A stretch of DNA of 64,000 nucleotides from Earliella scabrosa (lineage: Eukaryota > Basidiomycota > Agaricomycetes > Polyporales > Polyporaceae), in the NCBI GenBank assembly GCA_022605405.1, contig JABYQQ010000002.1, forward strand, positions 1,860,001 to 1,924,000, given 5' to 3'. The notes beneath the pieces were generated by a model. That model was given only the letters and a program-made list of their open reading frames with translations. It did not search any database and was not told where the DNA came from. The translations under genes were made by a program, and so were the position numbers. Shown one piece after another: positions 34,021 through 44,426 of this stretch. How positions within the stretch are numbered: position 1 is the first letter of the stretch; each line of letters begins with the position of its first letter.

Positions 34021-35071
34021 AGTCGCTATTCCTGTACTTGTATGATACGATTTCCTTGACATTCAGCTCGCTTGACTGCTCTGGGAGCGGAGAGAGCTAC
34101 TGGTACTTATTGTTTCACTGCCGATAGCTTATACGATATGTTCACTTGGTTCGCGCTCGAAGGAAGTGGGGGGACAAATAGATGGCGCGAAGCCTTCAGA
34201 GTAGAACGTCTCGCATACAGAGTCAAGCGAGTGCTACACGCCGCCCGCTCAGGTGCGCACGTTTCATCTTGCATCTACGCCGTGCGCATTCGTGTGCAAG
34301 CTGAAAGCGAAGATGCACCGCGCGTCGACCGATCCCCGACGTCAGCTGGAGTCCAGCTCAAGCTCAAACACCTCCGCGACCGCAGCAGCATCCGTTATAT
34401 CAATCCATCTCACCATCACCATGCATCTCGAGCGGTTCACTATTATCTTCGCCAACGCTGTAGCACTCCCGCTCGCATCCGCTGCCATACTCGCCACACA
34501 CCACCATCCCGCTCGTCCCCGCGCGGGGTCAATGCCTCACGGAGGGCTCGGGCGCGCTGCAATCTTCCGAACGCGAGCGAATCCGACAGCCTTGCAGGAC
34601 CCGGGCATATCCACCAGATTTTTATCCCCTCGGACCCCCCATAGAGCCTTGCTCTGAGCAGGTAATGCTCGCAGAAGCTCGGGAAGCAGGAGGCCGTGCT
34701 GGGTAGACGGTGTCGGGGCATGCACGTCTACATGTCGTGCATGAAAAAGGTGCGCAATTGGTGACCGTTGGGCGCGGGCATGGTGTAGGAGACCGTGAGC
34801 GATGTGAAAGCGTAGGAACAGAGTCGATGGAATGTGGTAGAGGTCAGAGGGATGAGAGACAGGTTGGGAGTTGGACGTTCTGACAAGCTTGAGTTGGCTC
34901 GATTTGTTGGTCGAGCCATCAGATCGGAGACTATGCATTGAAGGTACTACGGTGAAACATGATCGCGTCACAATTCTGTGTGTGCTGTCGTCGAGAAGCA
35001 AGTGTGAGCATCGTCCCGCGGTAGGAACCGGGTTTACTAGGGACACACCTGTCGAACCCGAGAACCACGAC
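34021..35071. other. Intergenic region with a possible small secreted ORF
   Basis: In this stretch an ATG at about 34421 opens a frame with a signal-peptide-like start (MHLERFTIIFANAVALPLAS) but its continuation is low complexity, so I do not call it a gene. Minus-strand frames near 34728-35046 have no signature. Confidence 0.3.
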
Positions 35072-36496
35072 TCAGAAGTCGAACAGACTCAGCTCCTCTG
35101 ATAGCCTGCGGACCTTCGACGGGCTCTGCCTGGCTCTCTCCTCATCTTCTGCGTCTTCAGAAGAGCCCGAACCATCGACATGGCCGATCGTACGTTTCTG
35201 GGCTCCGGACGCGGACGCTGAGGTCGACGGGGAAGTCTGGTCTGCGTCCATTCCGAGAAGGTCGGACACAGGTACGTTGCGGCTTTCCCTCTTCTGAAAC
35301 GCCTTCGTAAGGATGTCGGAGAGCTTCTCGTTGAAGCCGATGCGTTGGAGGCCAAGGAGCTGGACGGTCGCGCTACCCTCCCTATACAAGGAAGCGAGGA
35401 GCGGAATGTACGTCTTTGCCTTGGACTTCTGGTTCTTGCTGTCGCTGTGGAACGTCTTTCTCGCGAGGGTCTGAACGACTCCCTGTGGAGTGAGTCAGAT
35501 TACGATGGTGCAGGGTTGCAAGCACGTTGTCATGGTACACACCTCGTCCGTAGGGTCTACCTTGACGCCGTTCGGGCCTCCGTGAATGAAGAACGTTCCG
35601 GCGTAGGAGATGTTCTCCCCATCGATGTAGAAGAGCTCGCGTTGCTGACCTGCGAGAGAGGCCCACTCCGTCCTCCGCGTCCATGACGATTCGCTCCCGG
35701 ATGTCGGTTTGGGGTTGTATTGGAATTCGGGAAACACCACGAATCCATGCTGAGAGGGCGCCGGGCACCACTTCTGAAACTCGCCAAAAAAGCAAAATCC
35801 GCCAACGCTAGATCGAGAGTGGATGAGTCACTACATAGAACAACACGTACGTTATGGAGGTCCCACCATGCATTGATCACAACCTGATTTCTCTGTCAGC
35901 AGCTGAGGCGACGACACGGAATTCGAACTCGCCTTAGACAACAGTTGCAATTTGTTCCCCCTAACGACGACCGTGCCAGACTGGTGAGTGGATGAAACCG
36001 TTGACGCAGGCAGTGCCGACATAAATGCGCGGAACTGCATAACACCGAAATATCTGAGTCAGGTCCCAACTCATGAGAGATGGCAGCAAGAGGCCGTCGA
36101 CTTCACCTGGTCGGGGCTCTGCGACTGCGCGTGATCCTCGGGCATAAGAGTCGCGAGCTCTTCGCGCATCGAGTCTAGTAGCTTCGAGGAGTGCGCAGCC
36201 GCTCCGAAGAGCTGCGGCTTCAACTGTTCATAGCGAGTCCGCCACGTGTCGATTTCAGCGTGGCGGGTTGCAGCGAGTGCCCGAGCAATTGCTAACTCTT
36301 TCTTGAGCGCGTTGGCCTCTGCCCGTAGAGCTAGCACAGTCTGTGAGACTCGTCAATACACGTACGATAGCCCTCAAAACAGCGATCGTCCAACCTCCTC
36401 TTTCTCCCGGAGTTGGTCGCGGGTTTCTTGCAGCTGCGAGTGGAGGAACTTGACGAAATCGGAGGCAAGCCCATTCTCGAGGTCGACGTCGCTCAT
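35072..36496 (-). CDS. Conserved-looking hypothetical protein with N-terminal coiled coil
   Basis: Not named. Exons 36496-36395 and 36340-36107 join in phase: MSDVDLENGLASDFVKFLHS, then a coiled coil (EANALKKELAIARALAATRH) to about residue 110. Middle exons (36053-35800) are uncertain. A compact C-terminal domain can be read at about 35740-35290: FQYNPKPTSGSESSWTRRTE, RELFYIDGENISYAGTFFI and ARKTFHSDSKNQKSKAKTYI, ending with helix LQRIGFNEKLSDILTKAF and an acidic tail. The YAGTF core with a preceding WTRR is seen in basidiomycete-only hypothetical proteins (DUF6697-like is my best guess, weakly held). Confidence 0.5.
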
Positions 36497-37001
36497 CTTC
36501 AAGAGCCGTGGTGGGCGGTGCTCAGGGTGCGTCCAGATACATGCTTAAGTGCTACCGCAGCACATAGCAGAGCCTGTGAATGGTTGAGCGTGAGGAGATA
36601 CTTGAAAGTTGAACTGAACGAGAAGTTGAATCACTCGTGCGGTGACTCGGCCGGGCCGGACTTCCGCCCGGGGCAAGTTCCGGTGGCGAGATGCCTTGAG
36701 GCTTGAGAAAACTGCGCGAACCGTACTTTCGTGCGTAGCACATACAGTGAAGTGAACGTGTGTCCTCCAATAGAGGTCTTTTGGCGGTTTAGACCATAGG
36801 AGGTGTTCCCAGACAGACCTCGGCCGGCCGGTCGGCCCAGATCTCCAATGCCGGCGAGGGCCGAAGGGTGCGCTCGGTACAACCGGCGGATATGTTCCGA
36901 GCGTCTACTACGCACCTTACCCCGCATCCACCTCCGATTGCTCGTACTTACTTGCGCTTGCCTCCTTTCCTCTCGCCAGAACAACTCGACGCCAACGTCT
37001 C
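36497..37001. other. Promoter region of GCDH1, also present before GCDH2
   Basis: Sequence from about 36900 (gcgtctac...cttgcgcttgcc...cctctcgccaga) is shared with 43665-43758 upstream of GCDH2, showing the duplicated cassette includes the promoter. Confidence 0.55.
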
Positions 37002-38965
37002 ATGATGGCCAACATGTTTGCGAGTGGAACTTGGCGTGTTGGAAATCTGACTAGGACATGTAGGGCGGGGGCTATTCGAGGAATGCCTGTGCAGACACGG
37101 CGTATGGCTTCTGGTGAGTCTCGAGACGTGTCGTATTCGCTGAGAGGTACTGAAGGTTGAGAAGGAATGGCTTCGTTTAGATGGGAGGTGAGCAGACGGA
37201 CGGCGGCTGTCCGCAAGATGCGCTCTGAACAAGACTGTAGGATCCCCTCAATGCCGAGGATCTCCTGACTGACGACGAGGTGGCAATACGGTATGTACGC
37301 ACTGCTTCGCTAGCACTTTTGTGGCTCAGTATTGCGTGTTAGCGACACCGCTCGAGCGTTCTGTCAGGCAAGTAGCTTGAAGCCGTACCTTCTTCCGTGT
37401 CTCACCGTGCACCAGTAGGAGAACCTACTTCCGCGAGTCGTTGAGGCACAACGTACGGAAGGTACGTGCAGCTCTTCATCTTAATCTCAACGAGTTCCGT
37501 CTCATGCGTATCTATCTCTATGATATTGCTCTGCCAGGATTCAACCATGACATCCTGCCTGCCATGGGCGAGCTCGGACTACTAGGACCTACCATTCAGG
37601 GCTACGGCTGTGCAGGTGTCAGCAGTGTAGCGTATGGCCTCATTGCCCGTGAAGTCGAACGGTATGTTCATGACGCAATCATTGCGTGGGTGTGCCGCTT
37701 ACCTCGATCGCAGGATTGACTCTGGCTACCGGTCGACGATGTCCGTCCAGTCGTCTCTCGTCATGCACCCGATCTATGCCTACGGAACCGCAGAACAGAA
37801 GGAGAAGTACCTGCCATTACTAGGTGAGCCCTCTCTCTACGTCGGTGACGATAGTCCTGCTCACTGTCTTTCCCTCATAGCTAAGGGGAAGATCATCGGG
37901 TGCTTTGTACGTCCATTACTCAGCTTTCCCCATCTTGCAACACGAAGCTCACGTCTTACAGGGTCTCACAGAGCCCAATCATGGCTCCGACCCAGCAGGC
38001 ATGGAGACCACCGCAACGGAGGTCGACGGTGGGTACGTCATCAACGGTGCGAAGACATGGATCACCAACGCTCCCGTCGCGTGAGTCTTGTCTCCTGCAT
38101 GGCACTCCTTGCACCTGACTGACGCGCGCACGCCGCAGCGACATTTTCGTCATATGGGCCCGCTGCAAATGGGACAACAAAGTGCGCGGCTTCATCCTCG
38201 AGAAGGGCACAAAAGGCCTCTCCGCGCCGCCGATTAAGAACAAGCTCGCCCTCCGGTGCTCGCTCACCGGCTCGATCTTCATGGACAATGTCTCCGTCCC
38301 CCGCGACGCGCTCCTCCCGACCGGCCAGGGCCTCGGCGCGCCCTTCGGGTGCCTGAACAACGCGCGGTATGGGATCTCGTGGGGCGCGATGGGCGCGCTC
38401 GAGGACTGCGTGCACCGGACGCGCGAGTACGCGCTGGAGAGGCATCAGTTCAAGCGTCCGCTTGCGTCGTTCCAGCTCGTGCAGAAGAAATTGGTCGATG
38501 CGCAGACGGAGGTCACGCTTGGGTTGCTTGCGAGCTTGCAGGTAGGTAACGGTGCCTGCCATGAGTGCATGTGGACAGGTCGTTGACTGGTCGTGATTGG
38601 CTAGGTTGGTCGACTCAAGGACGAAGGCAAGGTCGCCCCGGAGATGATCAGCCTTGTGAAGCGTAACAACTGTGGCAAGGCGCTTGAGCATGCAAGACGG
38701 GTGCTCGATATACTGGGTGGAAATGCTTGTTCGGACGAGTACGTCTCCGGATCATCATCTACTCTGCGATAGCTGACGCTCGGCACGACAGGTACCACGT
38801 CGGGAGGCATGTTGCGAACCTGCAGGTTGTCAATACTTACGAGGGCACATATGTGAGCAGCTCATCAACTACCCTTTCTCCGTACTGACGTGTTGTACCT
38901 CCCAGGATATCCATACGCTCATACTGGGGAAGGCGATCACGGGTATCCAAGCGTTCGCCAACTAA
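37002..38965 (+). CDS. GCDH: Glutaryl-CoA dehydrogenase, copy 1 (intact)
   Basis: FAD-dependent mitochondrial matrix enzyme that oxidises and decarboxylates glutaryl-CoA to crotonyl-CoA in lysine and tryptophan breakdown, passing electrons to ETF. Thirteen exons: 37002-37113, 37162-37187, 37241-37290, 37343-37367, 37419-37461, 37538-37661, 37714-37823, 37881-37906, 37962-38080, 38139-38541, 38605-38738, 38792-38852 and 38906-38965; total 1,293 nt, 430 aa, close to the human enzyme. Residues 1-39 form an Arg-rich presequence. Signatures: [26 protein letters not shown]-type substrate Arg, [40 protein letters not shown] and NTYEGTYDIH with the catalytic Glu. The intron after 37367 begins gcaagt (GC-AG type). 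First member of a tandem array; faces HET1. Confidence 0.92.
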
Positions 38966-39578
38966 TCGATCATCTACTGCTTGTTTCCGGTATCGTAAAT
39001 AAGCATCCACTTCGTGCCTACAGGCGATCCATGCCCGTTATCGGGCGTCCATCATGCAGTTGCATGCGCGGTGCGTCTCTGTCTGACATATGTCTCCTGG
39101 GCGCGGAACCACCAACTCGCACCAAGACGCAGTCCCTACCTCGAACGAAGATTTGCCGATGTGTATCTCCCTGTCAGCCTTGGCTGCTCGCTCGAGCTCC
39201 TACCCGAGCACGCCAAAAAGTTCGTGCTATCGGCGGATTCCAGTGACCTCTCCCACTTTGAGTGCAAGTCGGTGCAATGATTCGAGAATATGAAGCGTCA
39301 GCTGCGCACCAGTGCCAGCATGGAGGGCTATCCCCGTTCGTCCCTTGATGAACTGCCTAGACACCAAGGATCGGCCAATACAAAGTGGGTGCTCGGCCAT
39401 ATCTCTGGCTTGCAGACGCGAATATGAGCATTCGCGAGCGAGCCTGTGAGTGTTCTGGGTTTAGGTATCAGGCTTGCTGTCTAACCAGTATGTACATCGC
39501 ATGACGCCTACAGGTCCGAGGGTACGAGGAGACATCACATCGGTATAGAAGGAAGGCCGTGTCGGACATACAAGGAGT
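38966..39578. other. Convergent spacer between GCDH1 and HET1
   Basis: Similar sequence recurs at about 58380-58880 between GCDH3 and HET3 (for example cgtgcctacaggcgat / cgtgcctacagacgat), so it belongs to the duplicated cassette. No ORF supported, apart from the possible HET1 tail exon at 39579-39805. Confidence 0.5.
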
Positions 39579-39818
39579 CTAAAACATCCTCTTAACATGC
39601 GCTCGGGAGTTGAACGTATTCACCGATACAAACGAAGTAATAACATCGACTTCTGACTGGGTATCAGTGTTGTCATCATGCCAATACGAATTGACGTTCG
39701 TACCGCCCAACGGGCCAATGATGCCCATGCTGCTCTCCATCGCATGGCCAGCGCCCAAAGCATTTGTGTGAGAGGAACCTTGACTGGTGGCTTCTTCGAC
39801 GGCTGCTGGGACGGACAA

Positions 39819-41936
39819 TCACATGGGATGTGTTAGCTTGTGCGCAACTACACAGGGATATGTCGGATAACTAGGACTCACCGGCCCGTGCTGGGACTCT
39901 GGACCCATCTCCAGCTGCTGGCGGGACGGGATGACGACGTTGATGCGCCGCTTCATCTCGGTGTACACGCGCCGCTCTAGCTTGGTATACATGAGGAGTG
40001 CGGGGCGTGGCATCCCCAGCTGCTGGCGGGACGGGATGACGACGTTGTTGCGTCTCTTCATCTCCGTGTAGACGCGTCCCTCGAGCTCGGCATGCATGAC
40101 GAGGGTGTTCTTCGGGTTCAGCTTGCATGGCCTGAACGAGAGTATGACGGTACGATCGGCGTCGCCAAAGGCCTTCGTCCCGTTCGGCCAGTCGTCGACG
40201 TGATGCTGATTGCAATCATGACTGTCGTCCAACGCAGCAAGCCAGTTCTCGTCATCATGGATCACTACGTTGGCCCAGCGCGAGGTCTTGCGTCCGGAAT
40301 TTGCAGCAGACACGGCACAGGTCCCCAAGTAGAAGTCGACACTTTCGGATGGTGATGAAAGCTTCGAACACTGCAGGATAACGTACATGGGTGTTTCTGG
40401 ATCGCTGGCAGCTGTTCCGGGGTGAGAGAGTACCATGACACGGGCCGGGTGCAACTCGACAGCAGTGAGACGTCCGATGAGCCAAAGGGGAATGCGGAAA
40501 GGGGGAACCGTAGCAATGCAGTTGATGCTAGCAAGACTTTCTGCCACGTTGAGCACCATCGCGCGACTATCCTCGATGCAGATATCGCGCCACTCCGCCT
40601 TCAGATGCTGTCCGTTGATGAAGATGTTGTAGTAGTCGCTCCCAAGCTCGATCAAGCGTGTATCCCCCATATCGTCTCCGAGTTGGAACGTGTACGCCGT
40701 CCGGTACATCCTCCGCCGTGGGTCCTGAACGAGGGTTGGCGAGGGATGGAGGAGAAGGCCGACATGACAGGCAGATATCTCGCATAAGAGAACGGCGATG
40801 GTCATTCCATCAACCTCAATGATGGGGAAACGGCATGCCAGTCCGTCGACGGTGCTGATGAGCGTGGGTAGCTCAATTTGGCCAAACGGACCGTGTTCCC
40901 GACGTTCGACATCCTCGGAATGATCCTGCAGCTGGATAAGTGCGGGACTTGGGCAAGTGTCCGAATGTGACTGAACGCATACCATGTGAGGTGGCCATTG
41001 CCATGGCAAGTAAGGCTGAAGTGGGCGGCGAAGGTCCGGTGAGTATAAGGACATACACTTGAATTTCTCTGGAGAACGGGCAAAGGGCTGCATGGAAGTA
41101 AGATCCGTCTTTGAGCTGTCGGCATTTGGACTGTCTACACTCTGAACGGGAGACCAGCCTTCGGGTATGTATAATCCCCATGCCAAGATGCTAGTATCCC
41201 GGGTCACCTTGATAATCTCGTGCTGCAGACGCTGGAACGCCTGTCGACCTTCTCCATATAGTGTCGGCATGTTGATCTGGAAGAGGCCCATGAGGCAGTA
41301 CGCCTCGTCCTCGACTCGCGTCGTCCGGCGTATGGACGCCCACCACATCCGTGTCGCGACGCTGATTTCGGTGCATGGGCGCTCATACCTCAAAACGTCT
41401 GCCCAGACACCCGTGATCCCCTCGATGAGATCCGCAAGGTGAGCTTTGTCTCCCAACCGTTTCCAATCCTGCGAGATGAAAATGACGACTTGGGGTGCAA
41501 TGAGCTCCTGCAACGTCCATCCTCGCGTGTGCCATCGAGCCCTCCGAAACGCGGAGTCAAGAGCGCCAAGCTTGCAGTCCGACGGGACGTCCTCCAGGTA
41601 CGCGAAGCAGACCTCGGCGAAGGAGTACCAGGTGAACATGGAGTTGATGGCCTCGGAGAGCTCCGTACTGCTCGTCTTGTCGATGCAGCACGTGTCTATC
41701 CAGATCCACCGGAACCCGTACCTCTCTGCGAGGAGACAGCTCTGCTTGATCTTCTCGGGTGCGCGGTCTCGAGGGTTCTCGCCTGTGGTTCGGCACTGCT
41801 CGCAAAGGACCTGGATCTCCTGGAAGGTCTGCTCGTTCGGGCCCCATGTATGCGAGAGGATCGCGTAGCCGCCGTCGACGGCTTCGTGGTCCTTGAAGTT
41901 ATGTAGCTCGGCGCGATTGGTGCTGAGGAGCCACAT
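39819..41936 (-). CDS. HET-domain protein, copy 1
   Basis: HET domains occur in fungal heterokaryon-incompatibility proteins that trigger growth arrest or cell death after fusion of unlike strains. Read as one exon it has 705 aa. HET signatures: GGYAILSHTWGPNEQTFQEI, GFRWIWIDTCCIDKTSSTEL, EAINSMFTWYSFAEVCFAYL and RGWTLQELIAPQVVIFIS. A DUF8212-type region follows: RTTRVEDEAYCLMGLFQINM, PTLYGEGRQAFQRLQHEI. The last ~400 residues are shared only with HET2/HET3. Near the end a ~32-residue block (RVYTEMKRR..VVIPSRQQL) is duplicated. A good donor (gtgagtcc at 39881) suggests the last ~20 codons are intron and a tail exon lies at 39805-39579, but phases do not settle its frame. Faces GCDH1. Confidence 0.85.
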   Translation of the reverse strand: MWLLSTNRAELHNFKDHEAVDGGYAILSHTWGPNEQTFQEIQVLCEQCRTTGENPRDRAPEKIKQSCLLAERYGFRWIWIDTCCIDKTSSTELSEAINSMFTWYSFAEVCFAYLEDVPSDCKLGALDSAFRRARWHTRGWTLQELIAPQVVIFISQDWKRLGDKAHLADLIEGITGVWADVLRYERPCTEISVATRMWWASIRRTTRVEDEAYCLMGLFQINMPTLYGEGRQAFQRLQHEIIKVTRDTSILAWGLYIPEGWSPVQSVDSPNADSSKTDLTSMQPFARSPEKFKCMSLYSPDLRRPLQPYLPWQWPPHMVCVQSHSDTCPSPALIQLQDHSEDVERREHGPFGQIELPTLISTVDGLACRFPIIEVDGMTIAVLLCEISACHVGLLLHPSPTLVQDPRRRMYRTAYTFQLGDDMGDTRLIELGSDYYNIFINGQHLKAEWRDICIEDSRAMVLNVAESLASINCIATVPPFRIPLWLIGRLTAVELHPARVMVLSHPGTAASDPETPMYVILQCSKLSSPSESVDFYLGTCAVSAANSGRKTSRWANVVIHDDENWLAALDDSHDCNQHHVDDWPNGTKAFGDADRTVILSFRPCKLNPKNTLVMHAELEGRVYTEMKRRNNVVIPSRQQLGMPRPALLMYTKLERRVYTEMKRRINVVIPSRQQLEMGPESQHGPVSPSYPTYPCVVAHKLTHPM
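39925..40115 (-). repeat. ~96-bp tandem duplication inside HET1
   Basis: Two adjacent in-frame copies coding RVYTEMKRRxNVVIPSRQQL with linkers; HET2 and HET3 have a single copy. Confidence 0.75.
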
Positions 41937-42571
41937 CGTGGAGGGAAGTGCGCTAGAAATGGGAGATCACTTCATGGTCCGCTGTGCCTTGCCTATTATA
42001 TGACACATACCGTTGCCGTGACAAGATTCTTTACAGTGACGAGAGAATGGAGGATGGAAGTCGATGTAGGGGTGGGGCTGCTGGAGAGCGAGACAATACG
42101 AACGTGAGTCCGCGAGCACAAGGAGCGCAAGAGGGGAGTCAACGGCTGACCATGAACCCATACATATGTATCGGCCAGAACCGCCGGCCGCTCTTGAGCC
42201 TTCGGTGCCTCGACGGCGACGTAGGATGCTGGTGACTGAACTCTACTGCATTACATTCAGAGCTCCCACAAGGCTAGCATTCTCCCTACGTTTGGGCAAG
42301 GGCAGGGTCGCTTCACGGTAGTGTACCTGCCACAATCGGCGAGCATCGCGACATGCGTCTAGCGTGTTGACCGCGGCCGCACGGCATTGCAGCAGGACCA
42401 CTTGTACGTGACCTTTTCTTCAATCCCAGACGGTCGCTCGCTACACAGGTGCAGCCCGGTCAGAGTGCGCGTAGTATGATGAGAAAGACGGATGGAGCGA
42501 GAGAGAGCGATGGCGGACGCACGCTTGAATATCAGTCGGAACAGCCATGGGATTGGGTACTGACATTGCGT
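41937..42571. other. HET1 upstream flank, duplicated
   Basis: Matches 54387-54960 upstream of HET2 and partly 61032-61450 upstream of HET3 (e.g. the stretch with gcgacatgcgtctagcg and cattgcagcaggaccact). Should hold the HET promoter. Confidence 0.55.
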
Positions 42572-42901
42572 TCAGCGGCCTGCGCGTGTCATGAGGGACC
42601 CGCGAGGTGGACGTGAAGGGATACATGCTGTGTCCTCATGCCAATAATGGACCGTCTTCGCCGCCACGTAATGCATGTTCCGAGGTTGAATTGAAGGGCC
42701 TCCGACCTTCGTGTTTCGCAGTTTATGAGGGCTCTGATGGCAGGCGTTGTACTTTTGAGGCGTCATCGATGAGGGTACGAACGGGTTGAACGGTCTCGTC
42801 GCCGCTATACATATATGTTCTCGAGCGAACGCGCCAAGAGGGCTCAAGCTGTCGTTGACGATGACTACTTGCTTGAACTGCTTCGGGGCCGCCATAAGCA
42901 C
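42572..42901 (-). CDS. Hypothetical ORF in cassette flank, copy A
   Basis: 109-codon ORF starting MLMAAPKQFKQVVIVNDSLS. Not recognised. The same start (MAAPKQFK) occurs in cassette B near 55425 but a 4-bp deletion shifts its frame, and a third, shorter relic of the 3' part is at about 61640-61770. The copy in B being broken argues against a needed gene; it may be an unannotated small gene or leader sequence. Confidence 0.3.
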   Translation of the reverse strand: MLMAAPKQFKQVVIVNDSLSPLGAFAREHICIAATRPFNPFVPSSMTPQKYNACHQSPHKLRNTKVGGPSIQPRNMHYVAAKTVHYWHEDTACIPSRPPRGSLMTRAGR

Positions 42902-43132
42902 TCTGTTAATGCCACAGTAGCTATCTCCCTGGATAAACGACGCACCAGATCAGATCACGAGTAAAGCTCTGCGCGCTGTTATGCAGTCACGATGCATTGA
43001 TTTGCATACGTCTCACACCTCAGCGAGCGCCATGAGCGAGCAAGCAGGACATCCGAGAGGACAGCATAGAAGCTCGAGCCTTGGAGGGGCTCGAACAGGG
43101 ACAATGACAATGGTATGAGAGACGCACCTTGA

Positions 43133-43471
43133 TTGGCAGAGCACAGGCGGACGGCATTGGCGACGTCTCTGGTGCGCGTAGAACAGTCGTCTGGGGCAGT
43201 GAGAAGACCGGCTGTCCTTGTCGTACCCAACCCAATAATTCTGTTTCCCGACGACGAGCTCCGCTCTCACTTCACCCTAGGCCTCAACTGTTCACGACCA
43301 CCCGTCTACTCTCCGAGCCAGCTGTTGAGGATGTGCGCTTTGAGATCTGGGGGCCGGTTGCGCAGCAAGAGCATCGACGGGAACAATGAAGGTCTGAGGA
43401 TGGCGCAAGGGAAGCGCGAGCTGACGGTGCCTTCAAACAGTACTTTCCGTCGAGATGCCTCGAGCACATAG
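43133..43471 (+). CDS. Hypothetical ORF in cassette flank (LRSHFTLGLNC), copy A
   Basis: 112-codon plus-strand ORF, not recognised. Its core, DELRSHFTLGLNC...LLRMCALR, recurs in the same frame in cassette B (56086-56280), where several base changes are at third codon positions (GAG/GAA, TTC/TTT). This hints at a protein-coding fragment, perhaps part of a spliced gene. Function unknown. Confidence 0.3.
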   Translation: MAEHRRTALATSLVRVEQSSGAVRRPAVLVVPNPIILFPDDELRSHFTLGLNCSRPPVYSPSQLLRMCALRSGGRLRSKSIDGNNEGLRMAQGKRELTVPSNSTFRRDASST

Positions 43472-43833
43472 CAACAAACTCACCGAACCGTGCTTACTTT
43501 CGTACCTGTTAGCACATACGATAATAAGTGCGTCTTCTCGCAGTTATTCATGCCATGAGCTCGGGACCCGGAAGTTCATGACATGAATTGGATGGCTCGA
43601 GGAAGGAGGTTGGGAGGAGGAGGGTGATTGCAGAGACGCGCCGCGAGCGCGGTCAAGCGAGCGTCTACGCGCCTTCCCACATCCATCTTCTCCTCGAACT
43701 TGCGCTTGCCACCTTCCTTCCTCTCGCCAGATCAAGGATTCGTACTGAACATCCTGCAATGGCCAACCTGATTGCGAGTTGAAGCCGTCACGCTGGTAAC
43801 CCGGCTAGGACCTGTAGGGCGGGGGCTACCGAG

Positions 43834-43838
43834 GAAGG
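43834..43838 (+). repeat. Target-site duplication, left
   Basis: gaagg, immediately before the left LTR; matched by gaagg at 49226-49230 after the right LTR. Confidence 0.9.
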
Positions 43839-44395
43839 TGTTGTGAGTCAGGGTCTGCCGGACGCCAACTAGAGTCTAGTTAAGGCGCGCGAGGAGCTAT
43901 ACGAGATAGCGCAGGAGTTCGGGTAAGTGCACGAACGAGTTCCTAACTCACTGCTGAGTACACTGATGATAATCCTTACCTTAGACGAGTTCTCAATGTT
44001 GAAGGCCGTTTGACTTAAGTATACGATAGCGCGTAGCGTAGCGTATCTTAGAGGTCGCACGAATAGAGCGTATCGTATTCGCGTCGAACGGTTAGTCTGT
44101 CACACTGCGACTTCGCGCACAAGTTGGGATTCAAAAGGAGTGGATTGCCTGGGGCTTCGAGCCCGTCCTTATATACCTATTGTATCCTACTAAGCTAGAT
44201 AGTTCTACTGTATTCCGGAACAACTGAGTCTGAGTCAGAGGAAGTCAGAGAGTGTTCTGCATATGTCTGGAAAGTAATAGTACATTCGTTGTGAGTCATC
44301 AATGCCTTCCAGTAATGTCTCGACATTCAAGGAAGTATCGAGTCTATTCTAGAGGACAGTACATATGACACAGCGTGAGTATGCGATCCACAACA
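43839..44395 (-). repeat. Left LTR (3' LTR of element)
   Basis: 557 bp, direct repeat of 48669-49225; TG...CA ends with 7-bp inverted termini TGTTGTG/CACAACA. Confidence 0.93.
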
Positions 44396-44426
44396 TACGC
44401 CCCCCAGACTCGATACGAACCTTGAA

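Noticed and set aside
34253..34657. Possible small secreted protein
   Set aside because: An internal ATG gives a signal-like start, but the rest is low-complexity and overlaps other open frames; no supporting signal.
43869..44060. 63-codon ORF repeated identically at 48699-48890
   Set aside because: Lies wholly inside the LTRs, and identity is explained by the LTRs themselves.
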